Both the position numbers and the translations under genes were made by a program. A stretch of DNA of 64,000 bases from Zygaena filipendulae (taxonomy: Eukaryota > Arthropoda > Insecta > Lepidoptera > Zygaenidae), in contig OU015662.1 of the NCBI GenBank assembly GCA_907165275.2, forward strand, positions 9,431,501 to 9,495,500, read 5' to 3'. The notes beneath the pieces are model-generated. The model did not search any database and was not told the DNA's origin. It was given only the letters and a program-made list of their open reading frames with translations. Numbering within the stretch: the stretch's first letter is position 1; each line of letters starts with the position of its first letter. Positions 50,883-62,167 of this stretch are shown here, piece by piece.

Positions 50883-51455
50883 CTCTAGACTCTGGGAGGG
50901 GGGGGCTCTACAACTTAGCAGTACCATGTAACGGGCACGATGCGCCGTCTCAGTGCAACCCGACCTGCGTCAAGACAACAAAGGTAGGTAATTCTAAACA
51001 CGCCAACTGATGTCTGCGATACCGAAAATAAGACGTCTCGTACAGCAATATTATTTTTGTGTCTGACGAACTAGTCCAAAACGTGCACGACGCAACTGTT
51101 TTTAAACTGAGATTCAGGACATCGATCGTAAAAAATGTTCTATTTCCTCCTCCAAGTTGTTTGTCATTGTTTTAATTGATCACAATGATCACAATGCATT
51201 GCAAAAATGTTTTACCAATGGGAGATGATGAATACTTTCTAATTTTATTACATTCGTTCTTTAATACTTTTCAGTGATCATAACGTTATCCATTAGGATT
51301 TCATACTGCGTGTTTGGTTAGGTACGTCTGGTAATATAACCTATATCACAGATATATACTATCTATATGAATCCTAACAAAAGTACGTAAGTAGGTACCT
51401 ACTACGGAATAAGAAAAAACTTGCGAGTACCTAGTACCTACGCAAAAAAAAAAAC
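50883..51455. other. Intergenic, one weak exon-like patch
   Basis: The string MRRLSATRPASRQQ (start 50940) runs into a GTAGGTAATT donor near 50988. It is too short to call. Confidence 0.3.
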
Positions 51456-51505
51456 ATACATACAATCGAATGCATAACCTCCTCCTTTTTGGAAGTCGGT
51501 TAAAA
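51444..51505 (-). mobile_element. AACCGACTT repeat, terminal fragment
   Basis: ACATACATACAATCGAATGC then ATAACCTCCTCCTTTTTGGA and AGTCGGTTAAAAAA is the opening module, reversed. Confidence 0.65.
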
Positions 51506-52490
51506 AACTATTTGAAATAGTACTAAAAATTCGTCCAACTCTCATAAATATTGAGTAAAAACGGTCAAAAATTTCCTATGCTATCACTCTCACAATTTAT
51601 AACCCAAACCACGGTACAGTCATCTAACCGTTTGGCTTTATTAGGAAGTCATGTATTAGTGGGGCCGACGCCCCGCATGTAGGTACAGCGCGTTCTTTGC
51701 CAAACGCAGAGCCCGGTTAGTACCCACTTATGTGATAAAAGAGCACTAGCAGTAAAAACCAGTGATCACTATCGCTGCTAAAATTCCAAGAGACAGGAGC
51801 TATGCAACAAAAAGAATACGTAACATCATCTAACAAAATCAAACAAATGTGTACTGTTACATCGATATTTTTTAATTTCATCGTAATTTTATGGAAGATC
51901 AATACATGGTGACAAATAATTACTGAAATCAACGGACTTTTTACACTTGAACTTTCAATGCTATAGGCACTCGATATAATAGATCTAGACGTGAACATTT
52001 TAGTAATTTTATTAAGGTATATAAATATAGATACTCATAGATGTAGGTATGTATACTTATATAAAAAGACAACTGCTCGCAAAATACTCAATGTACTGTC
52101 CACACGAACGTTTATAATATCCAAAGTGGCATTAAAATGTTCACATTAGAACGGTCATATTGTGTCGATGAGCAAAACATGAAGCTAAATGGAATGAAGG
52201 GCAGCGTACTTATGCATATCGAAGCCGATACCAATTTTTTTCTAATTACAAGGGGACACATTCACTCTAAGTTACATGATTAAAGGTAATCCTTTGAAAA
52301 CTTCTCCATTACAATACGATATTTTACGAAGATATTTCGCGTGGTGTGTTCACAATGTTTTTTTTTTTATAGATATTAGAAACATGAATACTTTAGTCAA
52401 ATCGCAATGCTTTCAAAACACCTTTATAAACAATGTCTAAATAGTGGATGTCGTTTTCACAAGTGCCATGCCAGTTAGTGATTAGTTCGC
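51506..52490. other. Unique AT-rich DNA, nothing recognised
   Basis: A 93-codon minus ORF (51717-51998) has no recognised features. Confidence 0.4.
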
Positions 52491-52495
52491 CGTGG

Positions 52496-52523
52496 TATAA
52501 ACAATAGCGAATAGACGTCAGTC
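52496..52523 (+). promoter_or_regulatory. Candidate TATA plus initiator promoter
   Basis: TATAAACAA at 52496 is followed by GTCAGTCAACT, with the initiator A at 52520, a spacing of about 24 bp (slightly short). A GACGTCAG site overlaps. No linked exon was found downstream. Confidence 0.25.
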
Positions 52524-52710
52524 AACTGAGAACTGTTTACACGGATACGTAGATTGTTGGGTGCTTCTCAGTGACGACTCGATTTAAATCACAGTAGACG
52601 GAAATATAGTAGAAACCATAACCAAAAGTATTTATGGAATTATAGAACCGGTTTTTGTTTGCGTTGTCAGCTCAATTTTACTAAACAACGCATACTATCC
52701 AGTAGGTATG
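52524..52710. other. Possible leader, nothing recognised
   Basis: No reading frame stands out. Confidence 0.3.
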
Positions 52711-52711
52711 C

Positions 52712-52968
52712 GTTATCTATATATATAAAATCTATATATAAAATGCTTTGTCCTGAATGACTGATGGATCAACGCACAGCCTAAACCGCTGATCGTAGAG
52801 ACCTTAAACTTGGAGGGTGTGTTCTTTTTATGACGTAGGCGTCCGATAAGAACGAATTTTCGAAAATTCAACCTCTAAAGGGTTGAAAAGGGGTTGCAGT
52901 TTGTATGGAACAATTCCGCGCGGGAACTTCGAAATTATCGCGGGTGAAACCGCGCGGGACAGCTAGTC
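52712..52968 (+). mobile_element. Helitron, ACTGATGGATCAACGCACAG variant
   Basis: It runs from ATCTATATATATAAAATCTA through ACTGATGGATCAACGCACAG, CTAAACCGCTGATCGTAGAG and GGTTGAAAAGGGGTTGCAGT to AAACCGCGCGGGACAGCTAGT. The central part differs from the common family, so it is a distinct subfamily sharing the 3' end. Confidence 0.75.
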
Positions 52969-54195
52969 CAGTATAAAACTAGCGCCTGCCTGAATAGAAA
53001 CTAATATATCTTTTAAGATATATTACATTTAAAAGTAATCGATAGTGGAAATAGTGAAATAAAAGAGGATAATTAGACAAGTTTTGAAGATAATTCTTCT
53101 GTATTTGAAGTATGTAATTAAAAAAAAATGAAGTAGATAGATGGAAAGACTTATCTCTTGAGGGTTAGTCTAAAAGGGGCGTATAAACTGCGAGCACTTT
53201 AAAAGCGAAGAGGAAGCACATATTTATATTTTTTTTTGTCTTCTTGGGGCATATTATATTTTGTTACATTACGCGATAAATTGCACATTCAGAATTTCCG
53301 TGAGTTTACATTGAATGAATTCGTTTGCTTGTTAACAGGTAACTTACTTCTTGCACGTTTAATACGCAAACTAATTTTTTTTTAATGTAAAATTTAACAA
53401 ATTTCGGCGGAATAAGTCGGCTACTACTGGTTTTTAAAAGCTAATCTCACACAATTATCTCAAATATAAAAACAGGCTCGTAGACGATATTATGTTCAAA
53501 AATGATCTATTTACTAAAAAATTTATAGGTACCTAGTACATTATTTCTGGTATAATTCGTTGTTATAGACGCATTGATACCTGTTCATATTGGTATCGCC
53601 TCTTCATTTATCTAGTATATATATGTATAATAAATTAATGTCGCAGCAAAAGTTCTATAATTCGTCTGTTTACACAAACGCATTTTAAAGTATAATGTCG
53701 AGGACATAAAGTCAAATGGTACCGATTAGGAAATCCCATACAAATTTTGAGTAACCGTTATTAGAGTAAACAGTATTGGGTTACCAATAAATTGATCTTT
53801 ATTTAATTAAATTTAAGCTCTAATAAGGCTTGAAACTTGAAATTTAATTTACCTTGCATATTAAGCGTTTTTCTAATTTTGATTTAACACACCACCAAAG
53901 TATAAAAAGTTTCGCAAAAACCTTGCAATAAGAAAGAAACTAGTCTTCTTAAAAACAGCATTTTTTTAAAAGATATAAAGGACTGAACAGAAAGAAGGAG
54001 GATCTGCATTCGGCTGTGTGTATGTTTTTTTTTAAACCGCAACAGAGGAACGTGTACAGAGTCTATTGAATATTTCTATTAAAAAAAATATAGTTTGAAA
54101 TTACTATAGTTTTGTATTGCTTACCCAAATAAAGCATTAGTTGTTTGTTTACTATAAATAAAAAAAATATACAAGTTTTACTTTTAGTCCATTCA
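52969..54195. other. Unique AT-rich DNA, nothing recognised
   Basis: AGAAAGAAGGAGGATCTGCA near 53990 resembles a sliver of the AACCGACTT repeat. Confidence 0.4.
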
Positions 54196-54244
54196 CCCAA
54201 ACGTCGTGGCATCATTGAATAGTTTTATATAAATTTAACAAATT

Positions 54245-56794
54245 CATTTATTAACATTGCACAGACATCTAACACCATAAAGACATTGTTTTTCAGCATA
54301 GCATTGAAATTTTATTTTATTTGTTACATAGGTATAGTGCAAGACATTAAGTAACTAATTACTTTCATTTAGACAAAGCTTATGGTCACCTAATTGCACT
54401 AAGACATCACTCTGATTGGAAACAAGTTCATTGAATTTTGCTTTACAAACTGAATATTGCGAGCTGTACAGTGTTTATAGTAAATCAACATATTCCTGGC
54501 GGGACGGTAATATAATATACCATAGGATTAACAGATATAGACTTGCATTCAGCGCACCTGAAGGATTCAGGCAATCTCACTTGTGGTGAAACCAGCTCAC
54601 TACGTCTCTCCACGCACACATCAATTGTTTTTCGTGCTTTAATTTCGAACGGGATTCTAATGCAAAACTATATATTATGTAATAATATCTCTATGATATA
54701 TACAGAGGAGAAAAAATGCAACAAAAACACTATTTAACGTTTTCTAGAAAACTACCCGATTCTGGGCTATTACGACATAAAAATGCTTATTAGTTGTCAT
54801 TTACATTATATTTTATTATATTTGCAGTATCAAAGCATAATAATACCTACCATGGACCAATTATTGGTCCATGTACCTACTATGAAAAAAAAAACGATTT
54901 TACTTTCTATTTTTATTTTGGTTTGTCTACCTCATCGTGCCGGGAATATGTACGTAATTACTAAATAACCCTGTACCTATAATAATTAATACGAAGATTA
55001 TACAAATTATTTGATATGATTTGATAAAGTGAATGTATGTAAGAGTAAAAAGAGAATATTACATAATTATGACAATAGTTTGATTTAGGTACATCCTTCT
55101 ATACATGACTATGGAACAAATCAGTATAATTACATATACATACAATTACACATAAATAAAGGTGTAAAAAAAAAAAAATTATGTGCACAGAGCAATAAAA
55201 GTATGTGAATTAAGTTAAATTTCACTTTAATGGTTAATTTATTACCACAGATGCGCACAATATTTTTTCCACAATGTAAAATGTACTACAAATATCTAGA
55301 TTTTTAAAAATTATTTGTACAGCCTGGATTCAAAGACCTACATCTAATAGCTAACAAACTTTATAGTAAACATAGTGGACTGCTTTTTTCACTTCACGCA
55401 TGTAGCAGCTTCAAGCTAGTTGGATGTTGCCATAGAATCACTACATCAACCATTTGTTGCATACACTTAGCTTATTGATAACATCAGTCTCAATCACAAG
55501 ATATCGCCATGTAGATACAGGCATATTTAGATATTATCACTAAGGCATTTGACAATATTTTCTGTTCAAAAAACCGAAAAAATTAAATCAATCAAATTGT
55601 ATTCCTACTGAATCTTTACAAATCATAGTCTTTATGCATACCACCACCTCTGACATTGGAAATTATTGCTTTGAAAAACTGATGCTAACAATAAGGCAAA
55701 GGGCACTCATGTTCATTCATACAATTTGCCAATTGTGTCGCCATCATAACAGTACAATATAGTATGGCAGTTGATATAATTCTTAGTGTTCAATTCACAC
55801 ATTAATTATTAATAATAAAAATACATAAAATCTACAAAACAAGGAACTATACAAATTACATTAAAACTTAAAAGTTAAAATAAATCTTTACCTATTTGGG
55901 CTATGATCACTGACTTAAAACACACTTAATGAATTGCACATGACTTAAACAAACACTACATAATATATTTTTTGCTATTGTATCATAATGAAAATAATGT
56001 AAAATAAATTAATCTCTTTATCATTGATGTTTTGATTGATTATGAATAAGATTTTTACTTAAAACAATAATTAAAAAGCACCCGAAGTGAAATGTCAATT
56101 AAATAAAACCTATATGTATAATGTTAACATTCCAAAAGGTGATTTCAATAATTTCTTCTAATTAGTGAACAACCCAAGATTATGATTAGTGATAAAATTA
56201 GCCTTATAATGTTGTAGTGATGTTTGTAGGTAGTTATAAAAGTTCAGTTGTTAAATAAATACTATTTTTAAAAAAGCAATAATAATTTGATCTGTATTAA
56301 TGATACATTACATAATAAATATTCATCGATTTCGTAAAAACAACAAAAATACACTATTATTTTATGATGAAGCTCACCACAATCCAGTGCCGCTTAGTAT
56401 GAACCGTTTATGAAATCATACCATTGTTATACCTATATTATAATGTGTTGAGTAACTGCTGATATCATAGGCATGGGTATGTGTCACGGAATATCACCGG
56501 TACAAGGGTCACTTTGGATATACTACCAGCTCTATTATAAGTCAACTTGAAAGGGCACTAAGCAAATGAACGCCACCGATACATCGGAAATTAGTTCTAG
56601 TACCATCCTGTTAATGCTCCACATACGATCGTCACAGGGAGCCAGCTCAGGGGCGCAACAGTGTCCATCGTCACCAATAATTGCCTGCAAAGAGATGCAA
56701 TCATCACATACCCACGATCACATCAACGTGGATAACGTTTCACAAATACAAACCTACTCACGGATATGTCCATATGTAGGCACCAAGAACTCGC
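54245..56794 (-). other. Probable 3' UTR and downstream flank of the PKA gene
   Basis: About 2.5 kb of AT-rich, repeat-poor sequence follows the kinase stop codon. Candidate AATAAA signals on the minus strand lie at 55247-55252, 54311-54316 and 54247-54252. A short palindrome ATGGACCAAT/ATTGGTCCAT sits at 54853-54872. The absence of transposons, which are frequent elsewhere, suggests constraint or transcription. Its true end cannot be fixed from sequence. Confidence 0.4.
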
Positions 56795-57856
56795 TCAGAA
56801 CTCAGCAAATTCCTTTGCACACTTCTCAGTCGATGAGATACGTAACGCTTCTTCCTCGTAGTCATCGAAGTTACTAGTATCCCCGGGACCCTTGCAGCGT
56901 GGGATAAATGGAGCCTCAATTTTCTTTTGAAAAACGGCAATCCAATCTGTGCTCGCAAACCATTTGTGACCTTTGATGTCATTCACACCAGCCTTTAGAT
57001 TGCCGTATCGTTTAGTTAGATCAACTTGTAATAAATTACGAAGAAGATCTTTCAGATCTGAGCCAAAATGTGATGGGAAACGAACCTTGCCCGAAACGAT
57101 TTTTTCGTATATTTGGATGGGCTGGTCAGCAAAGAAAGGTGGGTATCCAGCAGCCATTTCATACACAAGTACACCAAGGGCCCACCAGTCGACAGCCTTA
57201 TTGTAGCCTTTGGATAGAATGATTTCAGGCGCCAGATACTCGGGCGTGCCACACAATGTCCACGTGCGGCCCTTGACGCGCTTAGCGAACCCGAAATCGG
57301 TCACTTTGAGGTAGCCCTGTGAATCAATGAGCAGATTCTCTGGCTTGAGGTCCCGGTAAATGAGGTCCAAGTAGTGCAAGTACTCAAACGCGAGCACAAT
57401 TTGAGCCGCGTAGAACCGCGAGTGCGGCTCCGAGAAGCGGCCCACCTTGCGCAGGTGTGAGAACATCTCACCACCTGGAACGTATTCCAGCACCATGTAT
57501 AAATTAGAGTTGTCTTTAAAGTGAAACTTGAGGCTCACTAAGAACGGAAAGTTGATCGCCTGCAAAATCCTTTTCTCGTTGAGTGTATGCTCGACCTGTT
57601 TTAATTTAACCACTTTTTGCTTATCGAGTATTTTCATAGCGTAGTATTCTTTCGTAGGTTTATGTTGAACTATCATGACCCGGCCGAACGAGCCCGTTCC
57701 GAGCGTTTTTATTCGTTCGAAGTCATTCAATCCGGCGGTATTAGTAGGATTCTTCTTCCATTTTTCCTCGAAATCCTCTTTTGCCTGGTCGAGAAACTCC
57801 TTGACGCTTTCGGCGGCGTCCACCTTTTTGTTCGCGGTGGCAGCATTATTGCCCAT
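56795..57856 (-). CDS. Pka-C1: cAMP-dependent protein kinase catalytic subunit
   Basis: This AGC-family serine/threonine kinase phosphorylates RRxS/T sites when released from the regulatory dimer by cAMP, in cytosol and nucleus. The frame is 353 codons, full length for insects, and intronless. Visible features: MGNN start with myristoylation Gly2; glycine loop GTGSFGRV (53-60); ATP-anchoring Lys75 in YYAMKI; helix-C Glu94; catalytic YRDLKPEN (167-174, Asp169, Lys171, Asn174); DFG at 187-189; activation-loop Thr200 in [14 protein letters not shown] at 209-211; C-tail FDDYEEE (330-336), RISS with Ser341, and terminal FAEF hydrophobic motif. No key residue is missing. Codon use is GC-richer than the flanks. 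An upstream in-frame start is not available, and GCCATGG is a good context. Confidence 0.98.
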   Translation of the reverse strand: MGNNAATANKKVDAAESVKEFLDQAKEDFEEKWKKNPTNTAGLNDFERIKTLGTGSFGRVMIVQHKPTKEYYAMKILDKQKVVKLKQVEHTLNEKRILQAINFPFLVSLKFHFKDNSNLYMVLEYVPGGEMFSHLRKVGRFSEPHSRFYAAQIVLAFEYLHYLDLIYRDLKPENLLIDSQGYLKVTDFGFAKRVKGRTWTLCGTPEYLAPEIILSKGYNKAVDWWALGVLVYEMAAGYPPFFADQPIQIYEKIVSGKVRFPSHFGSDLKDLLRNLLQVDLTKRYGNLKAGVNDIKGHKWFASTDWIAVFQKKIEAPFIPRCKGPGDTSNFDDYEEEALRISSTEKCAKEFAEF

Positions 57857-57947
57857 GGCTTACGAAACAAACTAGTCCAGAGCCTCGATTCGCCCTCAGC
57901 GGAGGCAGCCTTGTTGCACTAATCGATGCCTGCCTTGTATGGCCAGG

Positions 57948-57977
57948 TCAACACAATCCGATTACGGAGACGGGCAT
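57948..57977 (-). other. Upstream ORF 3 of the PKA leader
   Basis: Nine codons, MPVSVIGLC, then TGA. It ends 91 bases before the kinase start. If the leader is unspliced here, ribosomes would need reinitiation or leaky scanning. Confidence 0.4.
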
Positions 57978-58004
57978 TCTAATATTCTATAACACTATCA
58001 CACG

Positions 58005-58034
58005 TCACAAACCACACTTGATGGAGGCACACAT
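58005..58034 (-). other. Upstream ORF 2 of the PKA leader
   Basis: Nine codons, MCASIKCGL, then TGA. The stop codon overlaps the TGACGTG motif. Confidence 0.4.
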
Positions 58035-58077
58035 TGACACGATTACTTAAATTAAGGAAAATATCCAAAAATCTTCG

Positions 58078-58083
58078 TCACAT
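58078..58083 (-). other. Minimal start-stop upstream ORF
   Basis: ATGTGA: a start codon directly followed by a stop. Such elements are known to stall or delay scanning ribosomes in other genes. Relevance here depends on the transcription start. Confidence 0.4.
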
Positions 58084-58200
58084 TCACGAGAAAATGGCTT
58101 CCAAGTTCAACCTCGACCGACCGACACAACGACAGGCGAACCGAGCGAGACGAACAACTTGCGGTCTCGCGCGAGTCGCGGGGTGGCGGTCAATTATGTC

Positions 58201-58430
58201 AATGTTGCCAGTTTAATTTTTAGTTATAACATAAAACCTGGAAATTTTGCTAAATATTTTTTCTTCATTTAAAATGAACTTCTAAATTACTTTGACTTTG
58301 AAAAGTAAACAAAAAAATTATTTGCATGTTTAATTTTGCTCAAAATTATTAATTAAGAACAAATTGAGATGATCTAATAAAAGTAAGTAGTAGGTACATA
58401 AATGTAACAATAAGCAAAATTATTAGTCTA
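58201..58430. other. AT-rich, nothing recognised
   Basis: No features are recognised upstream of the kinase promoter. Confidence 0.4.
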
Positions 58431-58431
58431 C

Positions 58432-58615
58432 CAGCTGTTCCCCGCTGTTTCACCCACGGCAATTTCCGAATTCCCATGGATATTCTGGAATAAAAAGTAT
58501 CCTATCCTATGAACCCCTGACAACGTGTATGCAAAGTTTCATGGTAATCGGTCGAGCCGTTAAGCCGTGAAAGCGTAACAAACAAACAAACTCATTTTCA
58601 CATTTATAATATTAT
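58432..58615 (-). mobile_element. Lep1-type Helitron
   Basis: It runs from ACCAGCTGTTCCCCGCTGTT through CCCCTGACAACGTGTATGCA and GGTCGAGCCGTTAAGCCGTG to CACATTTATAATATTATTTT. It lies about 230 bp upstream of the kinase promoter island. Confidence 0.75.
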
Positions 58616-59110
58616 TTTGGACATGTTTGTGTACATAACACGATGAAACTACAATTTTTTCAATGATATAACAAGTATTAAAGGAGGTAGATATGGCACA
58701 AGCGCGTGGAAAATGAGGCTTTCAATTGCCCCTAATCAGGGGCTTTGTTTTGAACTGTTCGCAGATACCTACCTTTTTCTATTCCATAATTTCCGTACAC
58801 TACGTACGTACTAGCTTTCACATTCACATGTCTATGTAAAAGAGGAGCAATTTTGAACGCCGCGTAGTATCCTTACATCTTATAATATATCATTGAATGT
58901 TTCCCTAAAAAATGGTTTGTTTCACTTTCAATCAAGTTATTAAAAAGTATAGAGACAAAAGGTCACTGTTATTTTTTTCATACCTAATTTTTGGTTTCTC
59001 TAAGTATTAATGCGCATTTTCTGACCACTATTTGGATTATATGCAGTACCTACTCCCTAATACTTATACTTGTTTTCTGTTGAATCACTTTCCTCTGTGC
59101 CTATTATATA
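58616..59110. other. AT-rich, nothing recognised
   Basis: CAATTGCCCCTAATCAGGGGC near 58720 is a short inverted repeat; nothing else is recognised. Confidence 0.4.
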
Positions 59111-59111
59111 A

Positions 59112-59185
59112 AAGAAAAACCGACCAAGTGCGTGTCGGACTACGTAAATTTAAGGTTCCGTATCAAATGTATAATAAGAGCCATC
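59112..59185 (+). repeat. Insect interspersed repeat (ACCGACCAAGTGCGTGTCGG)
   Basis: GAAAAACCGACCAAGTGCGT followed by GTCGGACTACG and AAGGTTCCGTA is the recurrent head of a widespread insect repeat. Class is not assigned here. Confidence 0.6.
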
Positions 59186-59388
59186 TGTGATCCATCGATG
59201 TTTTTCTTATTATAGAATTTCATTCTATAATTTTCTTTATTAAAACCAAGTACCAACTTTATTTTGCGTAGGCCCGTGTTTTCTGCAATTTTTATTATTA
59301 TTTATTTAATTTTGCTATTATATTATTTTTAATTATTAATAATTTCACCCCCTACTCTATTTATTTCTTTGTCAATGCCAATAGTTAA
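59186..59388. other. AT-rich, nothing recognised
   Basis: No features are recognised. Confidence 0.4.
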
Positions 59389-59460
59389 CTGGTAGAAAAT
59401 GCCGCAAGGCGTGAAGTTCGCCATTTGTACTTTTTTGTGCAATGAAGAATAAATAAATAG
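59385..59460 (+). mobile_element. LINE 3' end, relative of 9912-10013
   Basis: TTAACTGGTAGAAAATGCCG, then GAAGTTCGCCATTTGTACTT, then GTGCAATGAAG and AATAAATAAA match the tail at 9935-10013. Confidence 0.7.
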
Positions 59461-59700
59461 TTAAATCAACGGGAAGTTGAAGAAAAGCTGACTTGGACGG
59501 CTTTTCATGACTTGGATGGTTTTCCAATGTTAAAAAAAAAATACAGCTTTTATCTACTCAATGAGCTCTATTCAACGATACCCCATTTGAATTCATTTTT
59601 TGACAATTGTATAGCTTTGGATCATCAACGAATACGAATACTGTACAAATTTGAAGACTGTAGCTTGTATGGTTTGGCTGTAAAACCCGTGTGATAGATG
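59461..59700. other. Intergenic, nothing recognised
   Basis: A 60-codon plus ORF (59512-59694) has no recognised feature. Confidence 0.35.
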
Positions 59701-59704
59701 ACGG

Positions 59705-59800
59705 ATGGACGATATTCTTTATTGTAACCAAAAACAAAAAATATAAAATACAGGATGGGAAATACAGGCAACAAAGGGCAATAAATAAATACTAGAAAAA
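59705..59800 (-). repeat. Possible reversed LINE tail
   Basis: GATATTCTTTATTGTAACCA then AAAACAAAAAATATAAAATAC has the reversed signal and A-rich body seen at 31745. Confidence 0.35.
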
Positions 59801-60595
59801 AATCTTAATAATAAAAAATTAACTCATAATAATAATTAATATTATTAGGTATCTATTGTCTCATTGTAATAGAAAAAGCGGTTCCAAACATATCCAAAAA
59901 ATATACCATTTGCAACAAGGACACTTATATATGGCAATACTGTTTTTTCCTGTTGCCTATAAAGATTTGACAGGTGGCAGCACAATGTGCCAGAGTTGCG
60001 CAATGAAAAGTGCGCGAGTGTGCAATGAATTGTAAAGGTCGATACACACCACACGTGATTAGCAAACGATACCTACGAGGCGACTTGAGCCAGTAGATAG
60101 GGACGAATGATTGTGGAGTTTGTTTACTTTTTATTACTAAAAACAATAATATTTTTGTGATTGTTTGTGAAACAAACTGTAACCGGAACAATTTTTGTTT
60201 ATATTCAAATCAGCAATGTGTAATAATACCTACCTACCTAATAATTAGCAAATTAAAATTCAAAATAAATGTAATAATAATTTTATTGCTACCGGTAAAT
60301 AATATAAATTTTCCTCAATTACCAGGAATAGATTGGTAGTAGACAGTAGATTACATTAACGAATTTCGGTGCGGGATTTTTTTAAATAAAATTTTACGTT
60401 GATGATAATTTAAGTCATAAGTAAGTAACAAACTCAATAACAACTAACAACAAACAGACTTTTGAGTTTTGTAAATCTTGGATAGAAGTACCTACCTAGG
60501 TAGTTACCTACTTGGCAACTTTTTTTTAATTAAATTAGGTGGGTAAGTACCTACCTACGAAGTAGGTATTTTGGTAAATTAATTATAAAATTTTA
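59801..60595. other. AT-rich, nothing recognised
   Basis: Overlapping minus ORFs (59845-60191) are unrecognised. Confidence 0.4.
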
Positions 60596-60597
60596 TA

Positions 60598-60850
60598 AAA
60601 AAATCCCTGAGAAAGCGACAGATTCCTCTCTTACTAAATTCAAAACTTATGTTAAAAAAATAATAATTTCCAAGGCGTATTATAGTGTGAGTGAGTATTG
60701 GATGACCGGCAAGCATGGAATTAAGCCTGTTTTGGTCACTCTGATGCATTTTGTATTTATTTTTTATTATTTAACTTTATTTATATACTTGAATATGATT
60801 GACGTGTAAAAGAGCCTATTTACAGAATAACTATTTGAATTTGAATTTAT
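60598..60850 (+). mobile_element. Jockey/CR1-like LINE 3' end with ORF2 C-terminus
   Basis: The frame KATDSSLTKFKTYVKK then IIISKAYYSVSEYW resembles the last residues of lepidopteran Jockey or CR1 ORF2 (LTKFK..VK..L..KAYYS...YL pattern). It is followed by a UTR and a TTTGAATTTGAATTTA tail. The copy is strongly 5'-truncated. Confidence 0.6.
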
Positions 60851-61220
60851 AGTTTTAAAAGTACCGTGCGGTTTTTTTCTTCACGCTTTTGAATAGGTTG
60901 TAGGTAGGTTTCTACTTAAATAATATAATGGATTTTTGGTTGCAAATTCGTAAATCCTGAGAATTTGAGTGTGATGACTGATTAGTAGGTAATTACTGAG
61001 ACGAGAGCATTGTGTATTGTGCTACCTACGTGATTTGCGAGTTATACCTACTTTGCCCCGTTATTACTTTCAAGTTCGTTGCTATGCTGTTAGCTAACAT
61101 TGTTACATGAATAAAAATAGTCTCCTACGTACCTACATACGTATGTATATAGCTACCGTTCTACTACGACTCGCCAGTGTATGTTGATGGGTGAGCGAGC
61201 GAGATAAAATATACATATTC
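60851..61220. other. AT-rich, nothing recognised
   Basis: TAGGTAGG-type simple sequence only. Confidence 0.4.
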
Positions 61221-61224
61221 CTAC

Positions 61225-61328
61225 TAGCTGTACCCGCGATTTCATCCGTGGTGATTTCGGAGTTCCCGCGGGAATTCCGGAAAAAAAGTACTCTACTTCC
61301 TTCTTTGTACCCCTGACAGTAGTTTACG
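61225..61328 (-). mobile_element. Helitron 3' fragment
   Basis: ACTAGCTGTACCCGCGATTT to TACCCCTGACAGTAGTTTAC. Matches the reverse complement of 11688-11757. Confidence 0.7.
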
Positions 61329-61329
61329 G

Positions 61330-61510
61330 TGATTAGCTGTTCCCCGCACTAATTCCGGAGTTCCCGCGGGAATTCCGGGATAAAGACTATCCTATCTTTT
61401 AAGTTGGACCATATTATAAATGGTTACAAAATTTTATTAAAATCCGTTCAGTGGTTTCGGAGTTCATCGCGGACAAACAACGTGACACGTGATTTATATA
61501 TACCTACCTA
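61330..61510 (-). mobile_element. Helitron, AACGTGACACGTGATTTATA variant
   Basis: GATTAGCTGTTCCCCGCACT through GACTATCCTATCTTTTAAGT to AACGTGACACGTGATTTATA. This is the unexpanded relative of the element at 10430-11760: where that copy has the AGAAT array, this one has a single CTATCCTATC. Confidence 0.8.
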
Positions 61511-61511
61511 C

Positions 61512-61628
61512 TACTGGCTGTCCTCCGCGATTTCATCCGTGGTATTTTCGGAGTTCCCGCGGAGGTTGCGGGAAAAAGTAGGTACTCTATGTCCTTCTTT
61601 GTACCCCGAAAGTAGTTTAGCGTGGTCC
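61512..61628 (-). mobile_element. Helitron 3' fragment
   Basis: ACTGGCTGTCCTCCGCGATT to GTACCCCGAAAGTAGTTTAG, ending just before the P-like micro-palindrome. Confidence 0.65.
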
Positions 61629-61631
61629 AAC

Positions 61632-61658
61632 CTCAGACGAAATAAAATTTCGTCTGAG
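61632..61658. mobile_element. P-like terminal micro-palindrome
   Basis: A 27-bp palindrome starts CTCAGACGAAATAAAA and ends TTTCGTCTGAG, the family termini joined. Unlike the other two sites, the flanking octamers (GGTCCAAC and GTTTCCCT) do not match, so either one flank was lost or it arose differently. Confidence 0.55.
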
Positions 61659-62020
61659 GTTTCCCTTTTGTCATTTATTATGGTAGGTAGGTACCTACTG
61701 AATTACAATTTGCAAACACTTTTCTTACTAAAACCTCAGAGTAATAAGTTGTAGTACGAGTATACATATACTTACTACGTACTAAAACATAACAAAGCGT
61801 ATTGAGGCAAATTACACTAACCATAGACCAATTAAACCCATGCATTAACTATAAATATTATTTTTAATACAGTTGCTCAAAAAGTGGCGTATTGCAGGGA
61901 CGTTTAGCGTTCGGGATGTGGGCTATTACATACTCGAGCTTTTTGTTTACCTTTCCCGAACTCGTGCGTTCTCTTTGCCAACTGTCAAATGGCGACACGA
62001 CTTTGACACACTTTTTTGCA
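61659..62020. other. Intergenic, nothing firm
   Basis: The stretch 61890-62020 is GC-richer, with two overlapping 65- and 75-codon frames that are unrecognised. Confidence 0.35.
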
Positions 62021-62021
62021 T

Positions 62022-62041
62022 TGCGAAACGTACGTTTCGCA
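62022..62041. repeat. 20-bp perfect palindrome
   Basis: TGCGAAACGTACGTTTCGCA is fully self-complementary with no loop. Confidence 0.8.
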
Positions 62042-62167
62042 TTACTAATACGACTAGCGCCATCTCTTGATCACAGTTGGAACTTAGTTGAGTTTGTTGT
62101 GTTTTTGATATTTTATTAAATTTCTTCATTTTTTTCGCAACTGTATTAAAAATAGTTGTTCAGTACA

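Larger units (their letters stand above)
57857..58200 (-). promoter_or_regulatory. PKA leader and CpG-rich promoter region
   Basis: The 340 bp upstream of the start codon are GC- and CpG-rich (TCGCGCGAGTCGCGGGG near 58167-58185) against AT-rich flanks, as for a housekeeping promoter. The minus strand contains a TGACGTG half-CRE at about 58002-58008. Three short upstream ORFs follow. A splice within the leader is possible but not proven. No TATA box is evident. Confidence 0.5.

Noticed and set aside
50940..50988. MRRLSATRPASRQQ followed by a GTAGGT donor, resembling a second mitochondrial presequence
   Set aside because: Only 15 codons, poor start context and no supporting leader.
56566..58216. 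Plus-strand ORFs opposite the kinase gene (103, 101, 77, 66, 60 codons)
   Set aside because: They are antisense shadows of the PKA coding frame and leader.
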